23,390 nucleotides of DNA from Erythrobacter donghaensis. GTDB taxonomy: Bacteria > Pseudomonadota > Alphaproteobacteria > Sphingomonadales > Sphingomonadaceae. Of this stretch, positions 14,420 to 23,390 are shown in pieces. Each line of letters opens with the position of its first letter. Position 1 is the stretch's first letter. The notes beneath the pieces were generated by a model. The model worked only from the letters and a program-made list of their open reading frames with translations, was not told where the DNA came from and ran no database searches. Position numbers and translations under genes: made by a program. The stretch lies in the NCBI RefSeq assembly GCF_001557325.1, contig NZ_LSJS01000225.1:1-23390 (forward strand), written 5' to 3'.

Positions 14420-15682
14420 ATGTTGCAGCAAGCCTCCGCATCGCACCCCAAGGGCGCCGCCGCGTCGCCCGCCGACCTCACCCTCGACGACGTCCGCGCC
14501 GCCGCCGCGCGGATCGCGGGCGCGGTGGTCGAAACCCCGATGATGCACTCGATCACGCTGTCGGAGATCACCGGCGCGGATATCTGGCTGAAATTCGAGA
14601 ACCTCCAGTTCACCGCCGCCTACAAGGAGCGCGGGGCGCTCAACGCGCTGCTGCTGCTGACCGAGGAACAGCGCAGCCGCGGCGTGATCGCGGCATCGGC
14701 GGGCAACCACAGCCAGGGGCTGAGCTATCACGGCACCCGCCTCGGTGTGCCGGTCACCATCGTCATGCCGCGCACCACGCCGACGGTGAAGGTGATGCAG
14801 ACCGAAAGCGTCGGCGGCAAGGTGGTGCTCGAAGGCGAGACCTTCGACGAGGCCTATGCCCATGCGCGCAAGCTCGAAGGCGAGCTCGGTCTCACCTTCG
14901 TCCATCCTTTCGACGATCCGCATGTCGCGGCGGGCGCGGGCACGGTGGCGCTCGAGATGCTGGCCGTGAAGCCCGATCTCGATTGCATCGTCACGCCCAT
15001 CGGCGGGGGCGGGCTGATCTCGGGGATGGCGACGGTCGCCAAGGCGATCAATCCGAAGATCGAGGTGGTCGGCGTGCAGGCGGGCCTGTTCCCGAGCATG
15101 TTCGACCGCATCAAGGGCGCGAACCTGCCCTGCGGCGGGGATACCCTCGCGGAGGGCATCGCGGTCAAGGTGCCGGGCGATTTCACCGCCAAGGTGATCG
15201 CCGAGCGGGTCGACGACATCCTGCTGGTCGACGAGCCCGCGCTCGAGAAGGCCGTGGCGCTGCTGCTCCAGATCGAGAAGACCGTGGTTGAAGGCGCGGG
15301 TGCGGCGGGGCTCGCCGCGGTGCTGCGCAATCCGGCGCGCTTTGCCGGCAAGACCATCGGCCTTGCGCTGTGCGGCGGCAATATCGACACGCGCCTGCTC
15401 GCCAACGTGCTGCTGCGCGATCTCGCCCGGCAGGGGCGGCTTGCGCGCCTCAGGATCACGCTGCAGGACCGCCCCGGCGCGCTGTTCCGGGTGATGCGCC
15501 TGTTCGACGAGCACAACGTCAACATCATCGAGATCTATCACCAGCGCATCTTCACCACGCTGCCGGCCAAGGGCCTTATCACCGATATCGAATGCGAGGC
15601 GCGCGATGCCGAGCAGGTCGAACGGCTGGTCGAGGGCCTGCGCGCCAACGGCTATTCGGTGCAGCTGGTCGAACTCGGCTGA
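14420..15682 (+). CDS. ilvA: Threonine ammonia-lyase with ACT domain
   Basis: A 420-residue PLP enzyme that deaminates threonine (and serine) to 2-oxobutyrate, the entry to isoleucine synthesis. The PLP lysine is Lys69 in AAYKERGALN, the SAGNHSQGL segment binds substrate, and the Gly-rich phosphate loop is at 195-198 (IGGGGLISG). A single C-terminal ACT domain (about 345-415, ITLQDRPGALFRVMRLF) makes this the ~400-residue TdcB-plus-ACT type rather than the ~510-residue E. coli IlvA with its longer regulatory region. The ACT domain suggests amino-acid feedback control. The Shine-Dalgarno is poor. The family name could equally be given as tdcB-like. Confidence 0.92.
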   Translation: MLQQASASHPKGAAASPADLTLDDVRAAAARIAGAVVETPMMHSITLSEITGADIWLKFENLQFTAAYKERGALNALLLLTEEQRSRGVIAASAGNHSQGLSYHGTRLGVPVTIVMPRTTPTVKVMQTESVGGKVVLEGETFDEAYAHARKLEGELGLTFVHPFDDPHVAAGAGTVALEMLAVKPDLDCIVTPIGGGGLISGMATVAKAINPKIEVVGVQAGLFPSMFDRIKGANLPCGGDTLAEGIAVKVPGDFTAKVIAERVDDILLVDEPALEKAVALLLQIEKTVVEGAGAAGLAAVLRNPARFAGKTIGLALCGGNIDTRLLANVLLRDLARQGRLARLRITLQDRPGALFRVMRLFDEHNVNIIEIYHQRIFTTLPAKGLITDIECEARDAEQVERLVEGLRANGYSVQLVELG

Positions 15683-15708
15683 TTTCTCTGACAATTGAAG
15701 CAGATGCG

Positions 15709-15726
15709 CCGGGGCTTGTGTCCCGG
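15709..15726 (+). terminator. Possible hairpin after ilvA
   Basis: CCGGG (15709-15713) and CCCGG (15722-15726) flank the loop GCTTGTGT, 27 bases after the ilvA stop. The core resembles the CCCGGG-CTTGA-CCCGGG palindrome near 5703 and may be a decayed copy. The stem is short and there is no strong T-run. Confidence 0.3.
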
Positions 15727-15793
15727 TTTGCTCCATTGCGGGCACGCTTTGCCGCTGCCGCCCGCACTCCCAAGTCGTTTTCGCGACATTTTC

Positions 15794-15812
15794 ATGGTTA
15801 AGGGACTTTTAC
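15794..15812. promoter_or_regulatory. Possible CtrA-type site upstream of bpt
   Basis: TTAA-N7-TTAC (15798-15801 and 15809-15812) differs by one base from the alphaproteobacterial CtrA consensus TTAA-N7-TTAA. The reverse strand also reads TTAACCATG here, the CtrA half-site form. It lies about 80 bases before the bpt start, in an unusually AT-rich part of the 208-bp ilvA-bpt gap. Confidence 0.3.
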
Positions 15813-15890
15813 CGGAGCGAAGGTGTGGGCATAAGATTTTCTTAACACTTTCCCACTCGCGATTCATCGCACGAAGGACAGGCCCCACCC

Positions 15891-16736
15891 GTGACGGCAC
15901 CGATCCGCTTCCCCCGCTTCTTCGTGACGAGCCCCGCGCCGTGCCCCTATCTGCCGGGCAAGAGCGAGCGCAAGGTGTTCACCGAGCTGAAGGGGCCGCA
16001 TGCCGACCAGCTCAACGAGGCGCTCGGGCGCATCGGTTTCCGCCGCAGCCAGACGGTCGCCTATCGCCCCTCCTGCCTCGATTGTCAGGCCTGCGTTTCG
16101 GTGCGGGTGGTGGCAGGCAAGTTCAAGCCGTCCTCGACCCAGAAGCGCGACTTGAAGCGCAACAGCGATCTCATCGTCACCGAATGCCGCCCCTGGGCGA
16201 CCGACGAGCAGTTCGAGCTGCTCGCGCGCTATCTCGGCCAGCGCCATCCCGATGGCGGCATGTCGGCGATGGACGAGCTCGATTATGCCGACATGATCGA
16301 GCACACCCCCGTCTCCAGCGTCGTCACCGAATATCGCGAGCCTGGCCCCAACGGGAAGCCGGGGCGGCTGGTGGGTGCCTGCCTGACCGACCGGCAGGGC
16401 GACGGTTTGTCGATGATCTACTCCTTCTACGAGCCCGATCACCCCGAACGCGCGGGGCTCGGCAACTTTATTATCCTCGATCATATCCGCCGCGCCGCAG
16501 CCGAGGCATTGCCCTACGTCTATTTGGGTTACTGGGTCGAAGGCTCGCCGCGCATGCAGTACAAGGTTCGCTATCGCCCGCTCGAGCGCCTGACGCGCGA
16601 AGGCTGGCAGCTGATCGACGAGGGCGAGCAGCATCGCCTGATCGCCGCAGCGACAGCGCCGCGCCGGCCGCAGGAAGAACGCCTCGCCGGCGCGCGGGGC
16701 AAGGATGGCCAGCCTGTCAAGTTCCCCGCGACCTGA
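15891..16736 (+). CDS. bpt: Aminoacyl-tRNA-protein transferase (Bpt/ATE family)
   Basis: A 281-residue protein of the bacterial aspartate/glutamate leucyltransferase family, which adds an amino acid from charged tRNA to the N-terminus of proteins and so marks them for ClpAP/ClpS degradation (N-degron pathway). The ATE N-terminal features are CPYLPG (Cys18) and [16 protein letters not shown] (Cys62, Cys65, Cys68); the C-terminal domain has [32 protein letters not shown] and [20 protein letters not shown]. Sphingomonad members are often labelled arginyltransferase; leucyl versus arginyl specificity cannot be read here. The start is a GTG at 15891 with GAAGGA upstream. The 3' end overlaps tamA by 32 bp. 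Confidence 0.92.
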   Translation: MTAPIRFPRFFVTSPAPCPYLPGKSERKVFTELKGPHADQLNEALGRIGFRRSQTVAYRPSCLDCQACVSVRVVAGKFKPSSTQKRDLKRNSDLIVTECRPWATDEQFELLARYLGQRHPDGGMSAMDELDYADMIEHTPVSSVVTEYREPGPNGKPGRLVGACLTDRQGDGLSMIYSFYEPDHPERAGLGNFIILDHIRRAAAEALPYVYLGYWVEGSPRMQYKVRYRPLERLTREGWQLIDEGEQHRLIAAATAPRRPQEERLAGARGKDGQPVKFPAT

Positions 16737-19074
16737 GACGCGCGCGCGTCTCTCGCTCGGTCTCGCCATTGCCGCAGGATTGGGTCACAGCGCGCTCGCG
16801 CTGAACGGCGCGCCGCTGGCTGCGGCTTCGCTTGCCGTGCAACCGTCGGCGCAGGATTCCGGCGAGGAACAGGAGGCGGCTCCGCCCGCTGCTGCCTCGC
16901 CGCCCGCACCCGTTGTCGCACCTGTGCCCGAGCCCGAGCCTGTCCCCGATTCGCTCGATGAACTGATCCCCGAAGCCGCGCTCGCCGATCCCGAGAGCTG
17001 GGCGGCGGGCGGCGTCGCGAACCCCGCGGCGGTAGCCGAATCGCTCGACCCGCTGGCCGCGGCGCCCGATCCCGCCTTCGAGGCCGCCTTCGCCGGGCTG
17101 GAGGGCACACCCGACAGCGCCTCCCTGCCTGAAGGCGAGGCCGCGCTCGCCGATCTCGCGATCCCCGAACCCCAGCCGCTCCCGCCCGATCCCGAGCTCG
17201 AGGCGCTCGCCACCATCGCCGCCCCGACGCTCGCCGCCGCGCCCGAACTGGCCGAGACGCGGGTCAGCTCCACGCTGGTGCTCGCGCTCCCCGCCGACCC
17301 GGAAGCCTTCCCCGAGAAGGACGAATTCGTGGGCCGCTTCCGCGACCTCTCCACCTTGCGCGAACTCGACGATGGCGAGGAGGCCACCCCGCAGGTCGCC
17401 GCCCGCGCGCGCGCCGACGAGGAACTGCTTGGCGATATCCTGCGCACCTACGGCTATTACGACGGCGAGGTGGTGCGCCAGCTTTCGGGCGGGCGGCGCG
17501 CGGGCGAGGCGGCTGGCGAGGAAGAGGCCGAAGCCGCATCGCGCGAGCCGAGCGTGCGCTTCGACATCCTGCCGGGCCCCCGCTACCGCTTCGGGCGGAT
17601 CGACCTCGGCGAGATCCCCGCACTGCCCGAGCCCGACGCCAGCCGCTTGATCGAGGCCTTCGGCATCAAGACCGGCGACCCGCTCTATGCCGACCGCATC
17701 GTCGAGCGCGAGCTGGAACTGCGCGTCGCTCTGGGCGAAAGCGGCTATCCCTTCGCCAAGGTCGACGAGCCGCAGCTGCTGATCGATCACGCGCGCGAGG
17801 AGGGCGATCTCACCCTCGCCGCGCGCCCGGGCGGCAAGTATGTGTTCGGCGAAGTGGTCAGCAACGATCCGCGCTTCCTTTCGGGCAAGCACCTGGCGCG
17901 AATTGCCCGTTTCGATGCGGGCGACACCTTCCAGCAGAGCTTCGAGACCGATCTGCGCCGCGCGATCCTCGCCACCGGCCTCGTCTCGAGCGTCACGGTC
18001 ATCCCGCGCGAGACCCGCGCACCCACGCCCGACCAGCCGGGCGAGGTTGCGCTCGATGTCGCAATGGAGCGCGCGCCGCTTCGCACCATAGCGGGCGCGA
18101 TCGGCTACGGCACCGAGGACGGCTTCAAGCTCGAGGGCCGCTGGGAGCACCGCAACCTCTTCCCGCCCGAGGGCGCCTTGCGGCTGCGCGGCATAGTCGG
18201 CACGCGCGAGGTGCTCGGCAGCATCGGCGTGCGCCGCAACAATTTCCTCGGCCGCGACCAGGTGCTCACGGTCGATCTCTTCGCCAGCGACATCACCACC
18301 CAGGCGGTCGATTCGCGCGGGGGCGGGGTGCGCGCGACCTTCGAGAAGATCTCGAACATCCTGTTCCAGAAGGAGGTCAGCTGGCAGATCGGCGGCGAGG
18401 TGATCTACACCGATGAGCGCAACCGCAATATCCGCACCGCGCCCGGCTTCGAGGTGCCGCGTCAGGCCTATCTGATCGGCGGGCTGTTCGGCAGCATCAC
18501 CCTCGACGAAAGCGACGACCTGCTCGACCCGAGCGAGGGCTGGCGCGCGACCCTGTTCCTCGCCCCCGAGGTCTCGCACCAGGGCGGGGCGGAGAGCTTC
18601 TATCTGCGCGCGCAGGGCGATGCGAGCTACTACCAGTCGCTTGGCGATCTGGTGCTGGCGGGCCGCGTGCGCGCGGCGACGATCCAGGGCGCGGGTATCG
18701 ACGTGATCGCGCCTTCGCGGCGGCTCTACGGCGGAGGCGGTGCCTCGGTGCGCGGCTACGGCTTCCAGGGCGTCGGCCCGCGCGACACGCTCGGCAATCC
18801 CACCGGCGGGGCCTCGCTGGTCGAATTCTCGGCCGAGGCGCGCATCCCGACCCCGCTGTTCGGCGGCGCGATCGAGGTCGTGCCCTTTATCGATGCGGGC
18901 TCGGTCAGCCGCGGCTCGACCCCGACCTTCGGGGACATCCGCTGGGGCGCCGGCATCGGCATCCGTTACAAGACCACCTTCGGCCCGATCCGCGTCGATG
19001 TCGCCGCCCCGCTCAACCCGACCGAATTCGACAGCCCGGTGGTGGTCTATGTCAGCCTGGGGCAGGCGTTCTGA
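16705..19074 (+). CDS. tamA: Outer-membrane assembly protein TamA (Omp85 family)
   Basis: A 789-residue Omp85 protein. Order of parts: signal peptide (about 1-33, Arg-rich then [17 protein letters not shown]), a long Pro/Ala/Glu/Asp-rich low-complexity stretch (about 45-190), POTRA-type domains (about 200-435, with [16 protein letters not shown] and [22 protein letters not shown]) and a C-terminal beta-barrel (about 455-789) with the loop-6 motif VRGY at 682-685 and a terminal Phe, as expected for an outer-membrane barrel. With TamB it helps insert outer-membrane proteins or move lipids. Typical TamA is near 580 residues, so the low-complexity stretch explains most of the excess. It overlaps bpt by 32 bp and shares one base with tamB. 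Confidence 0.92.
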   Translation: MASLSSSPRPETRARLSLGLAIAAGLGHSALALNGAPLAAASLAVQPSAQDSGEEQEAAPPAAASPPAPVVAPVPEPEPVPDSLDELIPEAALADPESWAAGGVANPAAVAESLDPLAAAPDPAFEAAFAGLEGTPDSASLPEGEAALADLAIPEPQPLPPDPELEALATIAAPTLAAAPELAETRVSSTLVLALPADPEAFPEKDEFVGRFRDLSTLRELDDGEEATPQVAARARADEELLGDILRTYGYYDGEVVRQLSGGRRAGEAAGEEEAEAASREPSVRFDILPGPRYRFGRIDLGEIPALPEPDASRLIEAFGIKTGDPLYADRIVERELELRVALGESGYPFAKVDEPQLLIDHAREEGDLTLAARPGGKYVFGEVVSNDPRFLSGKHLARIARFDAGDTFQQSFETDLRRAILATGLVSSVTVIPRETRAPTPDQPGEVALDVAMERAPLRTIAGAIGYGTEDGFKLEGRWEHRNLFPPEGALRLRGIVGTREVLGSIGVRRNNFLGRDQVLTVDLFASDITTQAVDSRGGGVRATFEKISNILFQKEVSWQIGGEVIYTDERNRNIRTAPGFEVPRQAYLIGGLFGSITLDESDDLLDPSEGWRATLFLAPEVSHQGGAESFYLRAQGDASYYQSLGDLVLAGRVRAATIQGAGIDVIAPSRRLYGGGGASVRGYGFQGVGPRDTLGNPTGGASLVEFSAEARIPTPLFGGAIEVVPFIDAGSVSRGSTPTFGDIRWGAGIGIRYKTTFGPIRVDVAAPLNPTEFDSPVVVYVSLGQAF

Positions 19075-22000
19075 TGGCGGACGGGGTGGAGACCGGAGCG
19101 GAGACCGGGGCAGCGACGCCGCCGCGCAGGGCCTCGCGGGGCCGCCGCTGGGGCAAGCGCACCGGCTGGGCGCTGGGCCTGCTGCTCGCGCCCTTCCTGC
19201 TCGTCGCGCTGTTCCTGGCCACGCCGATCGGGAAGCGCTTCATCGCCGACCAGATCGCGGCGGCCGCCCCCGCTTCGGGCCTGCGCTTCACGGTCGGGCG
19301 GATCGAGGGCGACATCTACGGGCAGGCGGTGCTGCGTCAGGTCACGGTGAGCGACCCCAAGGGCGCCTTCCTCACCATTCCCGAAGTGCGGCTCGACTGG
19401 CGGCCGCTGAACTGGCTGTGGAGCGGGCTCGACATCCGCGAGGTCACCGCGCGCCGCGGGCGGCTGACGCGGCTGCCCGAGCTGCTCCCCGGCGATCCCG
19501 ATGCGCCGCTGCTCCCCGATTTCGACATCCGGGTGGACAAGCTGGTGGTCGAGGACCTGACCATCGCCAAGGGCCTCGCCACGCCGCGCGACGAGCGGGC
19601 GAACCTCACCGCCAAGATCGACATCCGCGAGGGCCGCGCGCTGGTGGATGCGAGCGGCCGGCTGGGCGCGCGCGATCGCTTTGCGCTGCTGCTCGATGCC
19701 GAGCCCGATGGCGACAGGTTCGAGCTTTCGGGCGATGCCCTTGCCCCGGCCGGCGGCGTGCTGGTGGGGCTGGCGAAACTCGAGCAGGGCTATGCGGCGC
19801 GGATCGTCGGCGACGGCACGTGGACGCGCTGGCGCGGCGCGGCGGTGGCGCGCGCGATCGGCGGCGCTGCCGAGGAGCCGGTCGCAGCCTTCCTCATCAC
19901 CAATGACGCGGGCCGCTATGGCGTGCTGGGCGAGCTGCGCGCCGGGCTCGGGGCCGAGACCCTCACCGGCCGCGCGCTGGGGGAGGCCACCGCGCTCGCC
20001 GCCAGCTTCACCCTCGCCGACAGCGTGATCGAGGGCCGCGCGGCGGCGGTTTCCGACGCTCTCGATGCGCGGGTCACCGGCGGGGCCGATCTGGCCGACA
20101 AGGTGGTCGACGGCGCGCGGGTGCGGCTCGCGCTGCGCGATCCCGGGCTGTTCGGGCCAAGCCTCAGGATCGAGGGCGGCACGGCGGTCGCCAGCCTGAC
20201 GGGGGCGTTCGACGATCTCGGCATCAAGCACGAGATCGCGGTGCGCCGCCTCGCCGCTTCGGGCGTGACGGCGACCGGGCTTGCGCAGGAGGGCAGTGCC
20301 CGGCTCGAGGGATCGGTGCTGAGCCTGCCGCTCGCCCTCACCGCCGAACGCGTGACGACCGGCATCGCCCAGGCCGATCCGCGTCTGGTGCGGGGACGCG
20401 CGAGCGGCCTCCTCACCTACGACTTCGCGCGCGGCGTGCTCGCGGCCGAGCGCACCGACATCTCCTTCCCGGGGCTCGAGGCGCAGCTCTCGCTGGCAGG
20501 CGACATCCCTGCGGGGGCTTATGCCATCGCCGGGCCGGTGACCGCGCAGCGCCTGAGGGTCGAGGGCGCGGGCGAGGTGACCGCGAACGCCAAGATCCTC
20601 GCCAAGTTCGGCCCCGCCGTGCCGTGGAGCCTGCGCGCCAATCTGGCGGGTGTGCTGAGCCGGATCGGCAACGCCACCATCGTCAACCTCGCAGGGCCGC
20701 AGGTGCGCTTCAAGGGCGAGCTCGGCATGGGGGCGGGCCAGCCAATTGTCTTCCGCAACACCACGATCACCGCGCCTCGCCTCACCGCCACGCTCGACAG
20801 CAAGGTCGTGACCGGGGGCGGGGTGACGCGCACCGTGCTCGCGGGGCAGGGGCGGCAGGCGCAATATGGCCCGTTCCGCTTCGACGCCGAGATCGCGAGC
20901 GATGGCCCGCGCGCGGTGCTGGTGCTCGCCGATCCTTACCCCGCCGCGGGCCTCAAGGACGTGCGCATCGCGCTCGCGCCCAGCGAGGAGGGCTTCGCGC
21001 TCGGCGTCGCGGGCCAGTCGCTGCTGGGCGAATTCGACGGCGCGCTCGAGCTGTTCCTGCCCGAGAACGCGCCCACGCGGATCGCGATCAACCGGCTCGA
21101 GGTCTACCGCACCAATGTGACGGGCGAGGTCGTGCTGTTGGACGAAGGCGTCTCGGGCGACCTCAGGCTGGCGGGCGGCGGGGTGAACGGCACGTTCGCC
21201 TTCCGCCCGCAGCCCGGCGATACGATCGGCTTCGCGGTCGATCTCGCGGTGCGCAATGCAAGCTTCGGCGGCGCGACCCCGATCTCCATCGCCCGCGCCG
21301 ACATCGACGCGACCGGCCGCTATGCCGACGGCAGCGCCACCGTCGATGCCGACATCACCGCAGGCGGCTTCGAAATTGGCGGGCTCTACCTCGCCAATCT
21401 CACCGCCAAGGCCGCGATCGCCGACGGGCGCGGCAAGGTCACGGGCACGGTTTCGGGGCGGCGCGCCGACCGCTTCGCGCTCAATTTCGACGCCAATGTC
21501 GCTCCGAACCGGATCGCGGCGGCGGCGCGCGGGCAATATGGCAATGCCCAGATCACCATGCCGCGGCGGGCGGTGCTGACCGCGCAGGAGGGCGGGGGCT
21601 GGAGCCTCGCGCCGACCCAGATCGGCTTCGGCGGCGGTTTCGCGATCGCCGAGGGAAGCTTCGGCGGCGACGCGACCGTGCTCAATCTCCAGCTTTCCAA
21701 GATGCCGCTCAGGCTGCTCGATCTGGCGGGTGCGGACTTGGGTCTTGGCGGGCGGCTGACCGGGATCATCGACTACCGCCAGGAGGGCCGCGAACCGCCG
21801 ACGGCGCGTGCGCGTGGGCGGATCGAGCGCTTCAGCCGGGCGGGGCTGGTGCTCTCGTCCAAGCCCGTCAACGTGCTCGCCGTGGTCGACCTGCGGGCCG
21901 ATCGCCTGACCGCCGCCGCGCGCCTGTTCGAGGGCGAGGAGCGGCGCGGCGATGTCTCGCTCGCGGTGCTCGGCCTTGCCCCCGACGGCGCGCTGGCCGA

Positions 22001-23315
22001 CCGCGTGATGCGCGGACGGCTCGGCGCGCGGCTCCTGTTCGACGGGGCGGCCGAGACCCTGTGGCGGCTCGCCGCGGTCGAGGCCTTCGACCTTGCCGGC
22101 CCGGTGCGGATCGATGCGCGGGCGACCGGCACGCTCGCCGACCCGCGCATCACCGGCAATGTCGCGAGCGATGACCTGACCGTGCAGAGCGCGCTCACCG
22201 GCACCCGCATCACCGGCGTCCGGGCGCGCGGCCGCTTTGCCGGATCGCGGCTCGAACTGGCGAGCTTCGCCGGGCAGACCGGCGGCGGCGGCACTGTCAG
22301 CGGCAGCGGCACGGTCGACCTCGCGCAGATGAGCCGCACACGCGGGCCGACGCTCGATCTGCGCGCGGCGGTGAGGAATGCCCGGCTGCTCGATGCCAAC
22401 GGGCTCGAGGCGACCATCACCGGCCCCTTGCGGATCGTCTCGAACGGGGTAGGCGGCACGATTGCCGGACGCGTGAGCGTCGACCGCGCGCGCTGGGCGC
22501 TGGGCAACGCCGCCGAGGATCGCGCCCTGCCGCGCATCGCCACCCGCGAGATCAATGACGAGGACGGGCGCACGCGGGCGCAGGCCTCGGGCCGCGATGC
22601 GGTGTGGCGCTATCTCGTCAACGCCTCGGCCCCGGGGCGCGTCACGGTCGAGGGGCTGGGGCTGGAGAGCGAGTGGGGCATCGACATCGCGCTGCGCGGC
22701 ACGGTCACAGACCCGCGCATCGGCGGCACCGCGCGGCTGGTGCGCGGCGATTACACCTTCGCCGGCACCCGCTTCGAGCTCACCCGCGGGCGGATTTTGT
22801 TCGACGTGGGCGAGGCGATCAACCCGCGGCTCGATATTCTTGCCGAGACCGCCAAGAACGGCACCAATGTCGACATCGCGATCACCGGCAATGCCCAGTC
22901 GCCCGCAATCGCCTTTTCGAGCGATCCCCCGCTCCCCGAGGAGGAGATCCTCGCGCGGCTGCTGTTCGGCGGGTCGGTCACCTCGCTGTCGGCGACCGAT
23001 GCAGTGCAACTGGCGGCAGCACTGGCAGCGCTGCAGGGCGGGGGCGGGGGGCTCGACCCGATCGGGAGTCTGCGGCGCTCGATCGGGCTCGACCAGTTGC
23101 GCATCGTCAGCGCCGACCCGCTGACCGGGCGGCAGACCGGGATCGCGATCGGCAAGAACATCACCCGGCAGATCTATGTCGAACTGGTGACCGACGGGCG
23201 CGGCTACAGCGCCACCCAGATCGAATACCGCATCACCAGCTGGCTGGCACTGCTCGGCACGGTCTCGACCATCGGGCGCGATTCGGTGCTGGTGCAGGTG
23301 AGTAGGGATTATTGA
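19074..23315 (+). CDS. tamB: Translocation and assembly module protein TamB
   Basis: A 1413-residue AsmA-like/TamB protein, long as usual for the family. A positively charged start (RRASRGRRWGKR) leads into one membrane anchor (about 31-50, GWALGLLLAPFLLVALFLAT); the rest is a repetitive periplasmic beta-strand body (about 55-1150) of the kind that forms a hydrophobic groove. The C-terminal DUF490/TamB domain carries NPRLDILAETAKNGTNVDI, SDPPLPEEEILARLLFGG, GLDQLRIVSADPLTG and a strand-rich end. It would span from the inner membrane to TamA in the outer membrane and carry lipids or assist barrel assembly. The start shares a base with the tamA stop (TGATG), indicating coupling. Confidence 0.94.
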   Translation: MADGVETGAETGAATPPRRASRGRRWGKRTGWALGLLLAPFLLVALFLATPIGKRFIADQIAAAAPASGLRFTVGRIEGDIYGQAVLRQVTVSDPKGAFLTIPEVRLDWRPLNWLWSGLDIREVTARRGRLTRLPELLPGDPDAPLLPDFDIRVDKLVVEDLTIAKGLATPRDERANLTAKIDIREGRALVDASGRLGARDRFALLLDAEPDGDRFELSGDALAPAGGVLVGLAKLEQGYAARIVGDGTWTRWRGAAVARAIGGAAEEPVAAFLITNDAGRYGVLGELRAGLGAETLTGRALGEATALAASFTLADSVIEGRAAAVSDALDARVTGGADLADKVVDGARVRLALRDPGLFGPSLRIEGGTAVASLTGAFDDLGIKHEIAVRRLAASGVTATGLAQEGSARLEGSVLSLPLALTAERVTTGIAQADPRLVRGRASGLLTYDFARGVLAAERTDISFPGLEAQLSLAGDIPAGAYAIAGPVTAQRLRVEGAGEVTANAKILAKFGPAVPWSLRANLAGVLSRIGNATIVNLAGPQVRFKGELGMGAGQPIVFRNTTITAPRLTATLDSKVVTGGGVTRTVLAGQGRQAQYGPFRFDAEIASDGPRAVLVLADPYPAAGLKDVRIALAPSEEGFALGVAGQSLLGEFDGALELFLPENAPTRIAINRLEVYRTNVTGEVVLLDEGVSGDLRLAGGGVNGTFAFRPQPGDTIGFAVDLAVRNASFGGATPISIARADIDATGRYADGSATVDADITAGGFEIGGLYLANLTAKAAIADGRGKVTGTVSGRRADRFALNFDANVAPNRIAAAARGQYGNAQITMPRRAVLTAQEGGGWSLAPTQIGFGGGFAIAEGSFGGDATVLNLQLSKMPLRLLDLAGADLGLGGRLTGIIDYRQEGREPPTARARGRIERFSRAGLVLSSKPVNVLAVVDLRADRLTAAARLFEGEERRGDVSLAVLGLAPDGALADRVMRGRLGARLLFDGAAETLWRLAAVEAFDLAGPVRIDARATGTLADPRITGNVASDDLTVQSALTGTRITGVRARGRFAGSRLELASFAGQTGGGGTVSGSGTVDLAQMSRTRGPTLDLRAAVRNARLLDANGLEATITGPLRIVSNGVGGTIAGRVSVDRARWALGNAAEDRALPRIATREINDEDGRTRAQASGRDAVWRYLVNASAPGRVTVEGLGLESEWGIDIALRGTVTDPRIGGTARLVRGDYTFAGTRFELTRGRILFDVGEAINPRLDILAETAKNGTNVDIAITGNAQSPAIAFSSDPPLPEEEILARLLFGGSVTSLSATDAVQLAAALAALQGGGGGLDPIGSLRRSIGLDQLRIVSADPLTGRQTGIAIGKNITRQIYVELVTDGRGYSATQIEYRITSWLALLGTVSTIGRDSVLVQVSRDY

Positions 23316-23321
23316 GATGAG

Positions 23322-23359
23322 CCCCCTCCGCGCTGGGGAGGGGGCGGGGGTGGGGGCTC
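23322..23359 (+). repeat. GC-rich palindromic repeat, copy C (REP-like)
   Basis: Stem CCCCCTCC (23322-23329) and GGAGGGGG (23337-23344), then GCGGGGGTGGGGGCTC. The tail matches the reverse complement of copy B with one base difference. It begins 6 bases after the tamB stop and may also serve as its terminator. Confidence 0.7.
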
Positions 23360-23368
23360 CGGCCCCCT

Positions 23369-23389
23369 ATCAGCGCGCTAGCTCTGATA
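23369..23389. repeat. Short inverted repeat at window end
   Basis: TATCAG (23369-23374) and CTGATA (23384-23389) flank 9 bases. It directly follows copy C; it may be part of a longer repeat or another regulatory palindrome that continues outside the window. Confidence 0.3.
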
Positions 23390-23390
23390 C

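Noticed and set aside
14273..15745. Upstream extension of the amidohydrolase frame to 1041 residues
   Set aside because: The extension is the antisense of ilvA, lacks family features and would put the clear signal peptide in the middle of the protein.
16717..18579. A 620-codon open frame antisense to tamA
   Set aside because: It is a shadow of a high-GC gene; the composition is repetitive and there are no recognisable motifs.
19047..23009. A 1320-codon open frame antisense to tamB
   Set aside because: High-GC genes with G/C at third positions leave antisense frames free of stops. Its translation is Arg/Ala/Gly/His-rich low complexity with no domain, and tamB on the other strand has clear family motifs over the same bases.

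Overview
The window is a high-GC (about 65-70% in coding regions by eye), gene-dense chromosomal segment. The protein families and gene order fit an alphaproteobacterium of the order Sphingomonadales, probably Erythrobacteraceae. That placement is inference from family resemblance and synteny; there is no rRNA or other marker here. I see no insertion sequence, prophage, CRISPR array, tRNA or rRNA gene. Almost everything is core metabolism and cell-envelope biology, and I do not see a clear new multi-gene system.

Layout. (1) 1-2030, plus strand: the 3' part of an alpha/beta hydrolase gene, overlapping by 4 bp an FAD-dependent DAO-family oxidoreductase. (2) 2092-2268, plus: a small DUF1508 (YegP-like) protein, followed by a head-to-head pair of GC-rich palindromic repeats in a convergent gap. 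(3) 2376-4828, minus: an ispH-thrB-rnhA run (isoprenoid precursor enzyme, homoserine kinase, RNase HI). (4) 4901-5551, plus: a lipoprotein of unknown function, then a 224-bp gap packed with hairpins. (5) 5776-12619, plus: argS, a SPOR-domain membrane protein, nagZ, scpA, scpB, tatA, tatB, tatC. (6) 12620-14272, minus: an exported YtcJ-type amidohydrolase, convergent with tatC with no gap. (7) 14420-15682, plus: threonine ammonia-lyase with an ACT domain. (8) 15891-23315, plus: aminoacyl-tRNA-protein transferase (bpt), tamA and tamB, overlapping one another. The window ends in a further copy of the GC-rich palindromic repeat.

How the genes work together. The argS-to-tatC run combines translation, septal peptidoglycan binding and recycling (SPOR, NagZ), chromosome condensation (ScpAB) and folded-protein export (TatABC). 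Many ATGA or short overlaps imply translational coupling (nagZ/scpA/scpB, tatB/tatC). TamA and TamB form an outer-membrane biogenesis machine spanning the periplasm. ThrB and the ACT-domain threonine deaminase act on either side of threonine.

What is most worth a second look: the first ~345 bp of argS are much lower in GC (about 53% by hand count) than what follows (about 70%), so the gene looks mosaic, and it sits directly behind a cluster of palindromic repeats. Other points are an 11-bp-phased degenerate repeat array upstream of nagZ, a 20-bp perfect palindrome holding the stop codons of two convergent genes, a three-copy REP-like repeat family, a long acidic linker in TamA, a possible CtrA-type site upstream of bpt, and a lipoprotein family of unknown role.
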